A stretch of 64,000 bases of DNA, taken from the NCBI RefSeq assembly GCF_031656915.1, contig NZ_CP134227.1, positions 2,170,001-2,234,000 of the forward strand, read 5' to 3'. Source of the DNA: Nocardioides marmorisolisilvae (GTDB lineage: Bacteria; Actinomycetota; Actinomycetes; Propionibacteriales; Nocardioidaceae). Below are positions 59,101 through 64,000 of the stretch, piece after piece (position 1 is the stretch's first letter; every line of letters starts with the position of its first letter). The notes under the pieces were generated by a model. It ran no database searches and was not told the DNA's origin. It worked only from the letters and a program-made list of their open reading frames with translations. A program made the translations under genes and the position numbers.

Positions 59101-59564
59101 TAGCCCTCGACACCGATGCCCAGCGCGAGCAGATGGTCACCCTCCGGATCGGGTACGCCGTTCTGCGGCCGGGTCAGCCCCAGCGACAGCTCGGCGCCGT
59201 AGATCGTGCGCAGCCGGGAGCCCTGCCCACGGTGGTGACGGGCGGTCTCGGCGAAGAGCGGGGCGCCGGCGAACCCGTCGTGGTCGGTCAGCGCCAACGC
59301 GTCGAGGCCGAGCCGGACCGCCTCCTCGACCAGCCGGTCGGGCCCACTGGCACCGTCCAGGAAGCTGAAGTTGCTGTGGCAGTGCAGCTCGGCGTACGGC
59401 GTCACCGGGCCCTCGGGCGGACGCACCTCCCTGGGGCGGTAGCGCCTCCGCTTGCGGCTGACCGGACCGTCGGGCGGGGGCGTCGAGTGCGGCCGGGCCG
59501 AGAGGGTGCGCTCCAACTGGCTCCACGGCATCGGGGGGTTCTGCCACCCCATCAGGCGCCCCAC
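56139..59564 (-). CDS. dnaE2: Error-prone DNA polymerase DnaE2
   Basis: A 1,141-residue C-family polymerase. It begins with a short basic leader, then the PHP domain (YAELHCHSNFSFLDGASG near residue 57). The catalytic aspartates lie in DEPDIDVDFDADRREEV near residue 453. An OB-fold part (VHVAGLVTHRQRPGTAGGVT) is near the C-terminus. DnaE2 carries out mutagenic translesion synthesis with ImuA' and ImuB after DNA damage. The GTG at 59564 directly follows the imuB stop; an ATG four codons later (59552) is an alternative start. It is the last gene of the mutasome operon and lacks a proofreading subunit. Confidence 0.95.
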   Translation of the reverse strand: MGRLMGWQNPPMPWSQLERTLSARPHSTPPPDGPVSRKRRRYRPREVRPPEGPVTPYAELHCHSNFSFLDGASGPDRLVEEAVRLGLDALALTDHDGFAGAPLFAETARHHRGQGSRLRTIYGAELSLGLTRPQNGVPDPEGDHLLALGIGVEGYHRLAAALTDAHLRGDEKGRPAYDLEELGSRGRGHWLVLTGCRKGAVRRALATEGREAAALELDRLTALFGHDHVVVELIDHGLPTDSDANAALAGLAADHGLPVVATNNVHYATPADHRLAGAMAAVRARRSLAEMDGWLPAWGAACVRSGEEMARRFAAYPGAVARTVALADQLAFDLQKAQPRLPKLGIPEGHTPATWLRVLVEEGFTTYYADQPHAAEARARIERELEIIEEKDFAGYFVIVHDIVAFARGRGILCQGRGSAASSAVCYALGITAIDSVAYRLPFERFISAHRDDEPDIDVDFDADRREEVIQWVYDRYGRHNAAQVANVISYRPKMAVRDAAKALGHSPGQQDAWSKQVDSWSRAVGVDGAGIPEPVVALADQLLRAPRHLGIHSGGMVLTERPIGEVCPIERARMDRRTVLQWDKDACASMGLVKFDLLGLGMLGALDHMINLAGEHLGERWTLQSLPKEEPAVYDMLCRADSVGVFQVESRAQIGTLPRLRPRCFYDLAIEIALIRPGPIQGGAVHPYIRRAMGREPVSYAHPDLEPVLRRTLGVPLFQEQLMQMAIAIGDCTPDDADLLRRAMGSKRGIERIEAIEGKLYAGMAQRGLVGEVADRIYAQIQSFANFGFAESHALSFALLVYASSWFKLHYPVAFLAGLLRAQPMGFYSPQSLVGDARRHGVDVLRPDVLRSDASAGLEPTGQTGPTGPTGLAACVAGHFAPTPYDESAPDPTPTHRRDGGYACRLGLDSVRGMGKDAAARVVAAREERPFTDMVDLSRRAGLTPTQLEALATAGACASFGHSRREALWHAGFTERADQLEGAAPVAAAPYLPGMDEVEETLADLWATGVSPDDHPLTHLRGLLGAGGVRSVAELVAVDSRRRVHVAGLVTHRQRPGTAGGVTFLNLEDETGMLNVVCSAGVWQRHRRVARNVSALVVRGILERSDGVTNLVADRITPIEQLFPAAAPVLRGRHRSRDFQ

Positions 59565-61139
59565 TCAGTCATAGCTGGCCTCGGTCCACCAACCGCCGGC
59601 GTCGACGCGCAGCAGCCATGCCCGGCCGTCGGCGCCGACCAGCTGGAAGCGGGCGACCAGCTGGGCCGGACCGCCGGACTCCCACCACAGCTCCTCGACC
59701 GGCCACGGACCGGCCCAGGCCGCGACCGGCTCCTCACGGGAGTACGGCGTGCCGGGGGTGAACCGTGCCGGCGGGCTGCTCACCACGCCGCGGTCGCTGA
59801 CCCGGACCGGTCGGCCGGTGAGGTCGACCACCGCTGCTGGGGCCGGCTCCGCGAAGACCCGCGTGGGGGCCGGTGGCGGCACGCTGCCCGGCCAGGGAAG
59901 CAGTGCGGACCGCAGCCCGGTCGGCCGACTCCCCCACGGCACCAGGGCCTGCCGGTCGGCGGGTGCCCGGCCACCCTGCCGGACCGGTCGGCAGGCGGCG
60001 TCGTACCCGATCATCGCCTGCACCCGCGCGATCCCCCGCTCGACCCGGTCGTCGGTGCCGCCGCCCCACAGCGCGTCTGCGTGGTCCCCGGCCGGCTCGA
60101 CCGTCTCGGGCGCGAACCGCACCCGAGCGACCGGCCCGTCGAGCACGTCGGAGTGTCCGGGTGGGGACGTTCGCGCCGGCCCGACCGCCTGCAGCTGCCA
60201 GTGCACCCGGTCGACCAGGTCAGCGGCCCCGAACCAGCGTGCGTGCGCCCATCGTCGGGACGTGACCGTGCCCCGGTCGGTCTCCACGGCGAGGTCGACG
60301 ACGGTGCAGACCAGATCGCGCTCCCCGAGCTGGGCGACGAATCGCTCGGCGGTCCGCCGGACGCTGAAGCAGACCGCCTCGGCGGACTCCAGCGGCGGCT
60401 CGAAGGCGATCTCGCAGGCGAGCTCAGGGGGCGGCGTCCTGGTCGGCAGCGGTGCCGGGGCGTCTCCGCGGACGAGCCGGTGCAGCCGGGCACCGTGACG
60501 GCCGAAGCGGTTGAGCACGTCTCCGGCCGGCAACGCCGCGAGGTCGCCCAGCACCCCCAGGCCGAGCCGGCGCAGCAACCCGACCATCTCGGCGCCCTCG
60601 GGCCCGTCGGCGAGCACCTCGAGGGGCAGCCCGCGCAGGAAGTCGGCCGCGCCCCCCTCGGGCACCACCACGCAGTCCTGCACCCCGGCCTGCCGGGCCG
60701 CCTGCTCGGCGGTGAAGAGATCGTCGGCGACGCCGGTGCGCACGTCCCAGACCCCCTGCTCCACCAGCTCCTGGGTGAGGACGGCGGCAGCATGCTCGTC
60801 GCCGCCGTAGAACCGGCCCGGCGAGCGGACCGCCAGCAGCCCCGGTCGCAGCGGGGCGACGCCGGGCCGGAGCCGCTCCACCGCGGCCAGCACCGGCTCG
60901 AAGGCACGCAGGTCCCGGGCCGGGTCGGCGTCGCACACCACCAGCCCCGGGCAGCGGGCCTGAGCGTCCCGGCGCCGCATGCCTCGTCGTACCCCTTCCG
61001 CACGGGCGGCGGCGTTGCCGGCCACCACCCGGTTGCGCGCGAACACCGCCGCCGGGAGCTGCCGGGAGAGCTCCTCCTCGGCGAGGGCGGCGACCACCGG
61101 CCAGTCCGGGCACCAGACCACCAGCACCCGCGGGCTCAT
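59565..61139 (-). CDS. imuB: ImuB, inactive Y-family polymerase of the mutasome
   Basis: A 524-residue Y-family-like protein opening VLVVWCPDWPVVAALAEEE, the ImuB signature. The acidic catalytic residues of true DinB polymerases (such as the DMDxFF motif) are replaced by CPDW, so it is not expected to polymerise. It bridges DnaE2, ImuA' and the sliding clamp. The C-terminus is long and Pro/Gly/Val-rich. The ATG at 61139 overlaps the imuA stop (ATGA), and the dnaE2 start follows its stop. Confidence 0.92.
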   Translation of the reverse strand: MSPRVLVVWCPDWPVVAALAEEELSRQLPAAVFARNRVVAGNAAARAEGVRRGMRRRDAQARCPGLVVCDADPARDLRAFEPVLAAVERLRPGVAPLRPGLLAVRSPGRFYGGDEHAAAVLTQELVEQGVWDVRTGVADDLFTAEQAARQAGVQDCVVVPEGGAADFLRGLPLEVLADGPEGAEMVGLLRRLGLGVLGDLAALPAGDVLNRFGRHGARLHRLVRGDAPAPLPTRTPPPELACEIAFEPPLESAEAVCFSVRRTAERFVAQLGERDLVCTVVDLAVETDRGTVTSRRWAHARWFGAADLVDRVHWQLQAVGPARTSPPGHSDVLDGPVARVRFAPETVEPAGDHADALWGGGTDDRVERGIARVQAMIGYDAACRPVRQGGRAPADRQALVPWGSRPTGLRSALLPWPGSVPPPAPTRVFAEPAPAAVVDLTGRPVRVSDRGVVSSPPARFTPGTPYSREEPVAAWAGPWPVEELWWESGGPAQLVARFQLVGADGRAWLLRVDAGGWWTEASYD

Positions 61140-61840
61140 CCGGTCCGCCGTTCCTGACGTGTCGGGGTGACATCGGAGACGTGTCGGGGTGACATCGGGG
61201 ACGTCTCGGCGTGCTCGGGGGGTGTGGGGAGCCACAGCTCGGCGTGCCGCACCGGCGCCTGCCCACGACGACAGGCGACCACGACCTGACGGGACCGCAG
61301 CCGGCCGCTGCCCTCCCCGACGCCGTCCCAGCGCGACCCGGCCACCCACAGGCTGGCCTCACAGCCCGGCCAGGCGCCCTGCACCAGCAATGTCGAGGTG
61401 CGTCGGCGCAGCCGGGCGCCCAGCCGGCTCGCGGTGCGGGCGGTGACTCCCGTCGGCGGCCGGAGCAGTACGACGGGCAGCGCGTCGACCAGGGCGGCGG
61501 CCGCCTCCAGCCAGTGGTCTCCGGGGTCGGGCACCACCACAGTGCGACCCAGGTCGACCCCCATCTCCTCGGCGGCCTCGATGCCGAGGTCGTCGACGCC
61601 CACGATCGCGGTCCACGACCCGGCCCGCGAGGACGCGGCGAGCAGCAGCAGCGCCAGCGCGGCGCTGTCGACCTGATAGCTGCCGCCGGTGCGCAGCTGC
61701 ACCAGCCCGGCGAGCTCGGGAGGGGTCGGCACCGGGAGCCGGCGGACGCCGTCCTGCATGCCCTGCATCCGCGCTCGCAACGCCTCGACGGTCCCGTCGG
61801 CACCCTCGCGAGGGCGGGTCGGGAGCGGGCTGGCGGTCAT
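61136..61840 (-). CDS. imuA: ImuA-like (RecA-fold) mutasome protein
   Basis: A 234-residue protein with a RecA-related fold (VDSAALALLLLAASSRAGSW, VVVPDPGDHWLEAAAALVD, RRRTSTLLVQGAWPG) but no clean Walker A, as is usual for ImuA'. It is the first gene of the imuA-imuB-dnaE2 operon, behind an SOS box. The C-terminal tail (TSPMSPRHVSDVTPTRQ) is generated by a DNA tandem repeat. The ATG at 61840 is taken; the SOS box lies 10 bases upstream. Confidence 0.85.
   Translation of the reverse strand: MTASPLPTRPREGADGTVEALRARMQGMQDGVRRLPVPTPPELAGLVQLRTGGSYQVDSAALALLLLAASSRAGSWTAIVGVDDLGIEAAEEMGVDLGRTVVVPDPGDHWLEAAAALVDALPVVLLRPPTGVTARTASRLGARLRRRTSTLLVQGAWPGCEASLWVAGSRWDGVGEGSGRLRSRQVVVACRRGQAPVRHAELWLPTPPEHAETSPMSPRHVSDVTPTRQERRTG
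61156..61199. repeat. 22-bp tandem direct repeat at the imuA/imuB junction
   Basis: GACGTGTCGGGGTGACATCGG plus one base (A or G) occurs twice in a row (61156-61177 and 61178-61199), with a degraded third copy beginning near 61200. The 22-bp period is not a multiple of three, so each copy shifts the reading frame. It encodes the C-terminal SDVTPTRQ-type tail of ImuA. Confidence 0.7.
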
Positions 61841-61850
61841 CCGTCGATGA

Positions 61851-61866
61851 TCGAACACATGTTCGA
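61851..61866. promoter_or_regulatory. LexA/SOS box upstream of the mutasome operon
   Basis: TCGAACACATGTTCGA is a perfect inverted repeat of TCGAAC around four bases, equal to the actinobacterial (mycobacterial) LexA consensus. It is placed 10 bases before the imuA start, where LexA would block the operon until DNA damage. Confidence 0.9.
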
Positions 61867-61921
61867 CCAAGTCAATCCGGTCCGGACCGGCTCGTGGACC
61901 CGGCGATCCTCGCGAACGAGG

Positions 61922-61940
61922 TGAGGTTAGGCTTACCTGC
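61922..61940 (+). promoter_or_regulatory. IdeR/DtxR-type iron box upstream of the ZIP transporter
   Basis: TGAGGTTAGGCTTACCTGC aligns with the DtxR/IdeR consensus TWAGGTTAGSCTWACCTWA at 16 of 19 positions. It ends 53 bases upstream of the transporter GTG, a normal operator distance. Iron-dependent repression is therefore predicted. Confidence 0.75.
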
Positions 61941-61993
61941 GGGTTAGCCCGGCGTTGCCCGCCCCCATCGCCCTTCCTTCCAAGGAGACCTCC

Positions 61994-62866
61994 GTGAGCC
62001 TGTCCACGACGCTGCTGCTCGGCCTCATCGCGGGCAGCACGATCGTCCTCGGACTGCCCGTCGGCCGGCTGCGCAGCCCCGCGGCCGGACTGAGGCTGTT
62101 CCTCAACGCGATCGCCATCGGCGTGCTGATCTTCCTGGTCTGGGACGTCCTCTCCGCCGCTTGGGAGCCGATCGACGGCGCCCTGGCCGAGACCCACGCG
62201 GGTCACCGCGAGCTCGGCACCGCCGTCGGCTACGGCCTGCTGATGCTCGCCGGCGTGGCCGTCGGGCTGCTCGCGCTGGTCTGGTACGAGCGCTGGATGG
62301 CCAGCCAGGTCGGTGTGCCCGCGACCACCGGGCAGGGCCCCGGCGCGATGCCGGTAGCCGTCGTCCCCCCACGCGGCCTGGCCGCCTGGCCGAAGGCCCG
62401 TCGGCTCGCCCTGCTGATCGCCGTCGGCATCGGTCTGCACAACTTCGCCGAGGGCCTCGCGATCGGCCAGTCCGCCGCCAGCGGCGAGATCGCCCTCGCG
62501 CTGATGCTGGTGATCGGCTTCGGCCTGCACAACGCCACCGAGGGCTTCGGCATCGTCGCGCCGCTCGCCGGCGACCTCGACGACGACGGCGTCGCCCGGC
62601 GCCCGAGCTGGGGCTTCCTGCTCGCCCTCGGCCTGATCGGCGGCGGCCCGACCTTCGTCGGCACCGTGATCGGGCACGGCTTCACCAGCGAGCCACTCAG
62701 CGTGGTGTTCCTCTCCCTGGCCGCCGGCTCGATCCTCTACGTGATCATCCAGCTGATCGGCGTCGCCAGCCGCGCCAAGCGAGCCGACCTGCTCTCCTAC
62801 GGCATCCTGCTGGGAATGGTCGCCGGGTTCGTCACCGACGCGATCGTCACCGCCGCCGGCGCCTGA
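61994..62866 (+). CDS. ZIP family metal transporter
   Basis: A 290-residue ZIP protein with about eight helices. The metal-binding helices carry GIGLHNFAEGLAIG (near residue 146) and GFGLHNATEGFGI (near 176), the paired HNxxEG motifs. A polar loop with Asp residues (PLAGDLDDDGVA) follows. ZIP proteins import divalent metals (Zn, Fe, Mn). The GTG at 61994 has AAGGAGACCTCC in front. The iron box upstream suggests iron or manganese as a relevant substrate. The 3' end is part of a tandem duplication. Confidence 0.88.
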   Translation: MSLSTTLLLGLIAGSTIVLGLPVGRLRSPAAGLRLFLNAIAIGVLIFLVWDVLSAAWEPIDGALAETHAGHRELGTAVGYGLLMLAGVAVGLLALVWYERWMASQVGVPATTGQGPGAMPVAVVPPRGLAAWPKARRLALLIAVGIGLHNFAEGLAIGQSAASGEIALALMLVIGFGLHNATEGFGIVAPLAGDLDDDGVARRPSWGFLLALGLIGGGPTFVGTVIGHGFTSEPLSVVFLSLAAGSILYVIIQLIGVASRAKRADLLSYGILLGMVAGFVTDAIVTAAGA

Positions 62867-62903
62867 CCCCCCACCGACGCGATCGTCACCGCCGCCGGTG
62901 CCT
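62833..62903. repeat. Tandem duplication of the ZIP gene 3' end
   Basis: A 32-bp block (CACCGACGCGATCGTCACCG...) occurs at 62833-62864 and again at 62872-62903, offset by 39 bases with one mismatch. Copy one contains the last codons of the transporter; the TGA stop (62864-62866) begins with its last base. Copy two lies in the downstream intergenic space (62867-62921). Confidence 0.75.
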
Positions 62904-62921
62904 CACCCGACGGCCGGCGCC

Positions 62922-63713
62922 TCAACCGACCTCGCGGGTCGCCACCACCGCACGATGATCGGACGCATTCTCCAGGATCCTCACCGCCGCGGCGGGGCCC
63001 GGGCCGTGCACATCGTCCACCTGCCGGCGCGGTCCCAGGGTCCCCGGCCCGTCCTCGCGGCCCTGCCATGCAGAGGTGAGGCCCCGCAGCCGCAGACCGT
63101 CGAAGTTCGAGTCACCGACGGCGTGCACGACCCGACCGCGGGCCAGCTCCCGGTCGATGACGGTCTGCAGCCGGCGTACCTCCGCTCGGTGCCGCGCCAC
63201 GAGCAGCGGCCGGTCGCAGCGGTACCTCCCCCCGCGTTGTACCCCGGGCACCAGGTGGAAGCAGAGCAGGCACACCGTCCGGCCACTCGCACGGTCACGG
63301 TAGACAGCGCTGGTCAACAGCCGCCCCGGCTCGATCCCGCGCCACCGGTCGGGATTCTCGCCGCGGCCCGGGGCACTCAGCGGCACCAGGCGACTGTCCA
63401 CGAGGTCGTAGCGATCGGCCCGCGCACCGACGACGCAGTCGCCCACGACCGGCACGCTCCAGAGGTACGACGACCCGGTGCCGGGCGCCCAGAGGCCGGG
63501 AATCGATGGAGCGGTCCCGACCCTGCCGTGCTCGCGCAGCAGCCCGAGCCGACCCGGTCCCCACTCCTGCAGCCCGACCAGGTCCGGACCGGCCGCGAGA
63601 ACACCGGCGAGGGCCTCCCGAGCGGCCCGCCGGCCCAACCCGTCGCGGATGTTCGCGGTGGCCACCACGGTGCGCACCACGGGACCCGGTTCGCGGTGTC
63701 GCCCCCCATTCAT
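62922..63713 (-). CDS. Endonuclease/exonuclease/phosphatase family protein
   Basis: A 263-residue EEP-fold protein. The expected motif set is present: TANIRDGLG, GLQEWG (metal-binding Glu), LLCFHLVPG, VVHAVGDSNFDGLRL (Asp and Asn) and ASDHRAVVA (Asp-His). These catalytic residues fit a phosphodiesterase or nuclease; the substrate is unknown. The ATG at 63713 is used; an ATG 15 codons upstream (63758) is possible. The gene is convergent with the ZIP gene. Confidence 0.75.
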   Translation of the reverse strand: MNGGRHREPGPVVRTVVATANIRDGLGRRAAREALAGVLAAGPDLVGLQEWGPGRLGLLREHGRVGTAPSIPGLWAPGTGSSYLWSVPVVGDCVVGARADRYDLVDSRLVPLSAPGRGENPDRWRGIEPGRLLTSAVYRDRASGRTVCLLCFHLVPGVQRGGRYRCDRPLLVARHRAEVRRLQTVIDRELARGRVVHAVGDSNFDGLRLRGLTSAWQGREDGPGTLGPRRQVDDVHGPGPAAAVRILENASDHRAVVATREVG

Positions 63714-63777
63714 GCTTCCGTCAGGTTGGATGTGGGAATCTGGGTGCGAAAGGTCCATGGGAGGCAGCCGATGCGGG

Positions 63778-64000
63778 TCAGCGCAGGGTCTCGAACACGT
63801 CGTCGAGCAGTGCACCGGCCCTCGGGCGACCGCGCTCGCGGAACCACTCGTGTCCCAGCACCGGACCCAGCAGCGGACGCGGCAGTCGCAGCAGCAGAGC
63901 GACCGTCCGGATCGACCGGCCGCCGCCGGTCTGGCTGTGGTGCGCCGCGAGCGCCGCACGCTTCGCGCCGAGGTGCCGACGTACGTCGACCCGGTGCGTC
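63778..64000 (-). CDS. C-terminal part of a PIG-L/LmbE-like deacetylase (5' end outside window)
   Basis: Only the last 73 or so codons are present (RVDVRRHLGAKRAALAAHHS, HEWFRERGRP, LLDDVFETLR, stop at 63778-63780). The segment RAALAAHHSQ followed by an Arg/Gly-rich stretch and the ending resembles the C-terminus of PIG-L family N-acetylglucosamine-type deacetylases, but the catalytic N-terminal motif is outside the window. It lies 64 bases upstream of the EEP gene on the same strand. Confidence 0.5.
   Translation of the reverse strand, partial: THRVDVRRHLGAKRAALAAHHSQTGGGRSIRTVALLLRLPRPLLGPVLGHEWFRERGRPRAGALLDDVFETLR

Noticed and set aside
58047-61157. Long plus-strand open frame opposite dnaE2 and imuB
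   Set aside because: Shadow of the mutasome genes; no recognisable domain and no plausible ribosome binding site.

Overview
The window is very GC-rich, with dense short-spaced genes, many GTG/TTG starts, a TCGAAC-N4-GTTCGA type SOS box, an imuA-imuB-dnaE2 mutasome, a complete MCE transporter operon and the tRNA-Trp/secE/nusG/rplK/rplA arrangement. Together these point to an Actinomycetota chromosome, most like a nocardioform or Nocardioidaceae-type organism; the genus is inferred, not proven. The core of the window is the ribosomal protein/RNA polymerase locus, read almost entirely on the minus strand.

Layout by coordinate. 1-7.8 kb holds a minus-strand operon (double Nudix, hydroxyacid-oxoacid transhydrogenase, FAD/Fe-S dehydrogenase cut by the window edge), a plus-strand acyltransferase, and a geranylgeranyl-reductase-type flavoprotein with a pterin-dehydratase/VOC fusion. 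7.8-15.4 kb is rpoB-rpoC. 15.6-27 kb is one tightly coupled MCE lipid-import operon (mkl-yrbEA-yrbEB-mceABCDEF-two Mce-associated proteins) sitting between rplL and rpoB. 27-31.3 kb is tRNA-Trp-secE-nusG-rplK-rplA-rplJ-rplL with an L10 leader. 31.5-34.4 kb is a plus-strand aminotransferase, adenosine-deaminase-like protein and membrane protein.

34.4-45.4 kb contains murB and the hadA/hadB dehydratase genes. An 8.5 kb gene for a secreted SpvB/RHS-repeat giant protein separates them from rpmG and its tRNA-Met and tRNA-Thr genes. In Mycobacterium tuberculosis the thrT-metT-rpmG-hadABC-trpT-secE-nusG block is continuous, so the RHS gene looks like an insertion into an old conserved neighbourhood.

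45.4-64 kb is mixed metabolism and repair: a frameshifted thioesterase, an amidase, a lipoprotein, Tag glycosylase plus pirin, and a hemerythrin-like protein. These are followed by an SDR/aldehyde dehydrogenase/MpaB-type oxygenase operon divergent from a cytochrome P450-TetR pair, the SOS-controlled imuA-imuB-dnaE2 cassette, and a ZIP metal transporter behind an IdeR/DtxR-type iron box. An exonuclease/endonuclease/phosphatase-family protein and the 3' end of a PIG-L-like deacetylase gene close the window.

The most unusual items are the RHS giant without an evident immunity gene, the full MCE operon between rplL and rpoB, the degenerate J-domain fused to an Mce-associated domain, and the likely D-2-hydroxyglutarate cycle formed by the first two genes. 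No CRISPR array, insertion sequence or prophage was seen.
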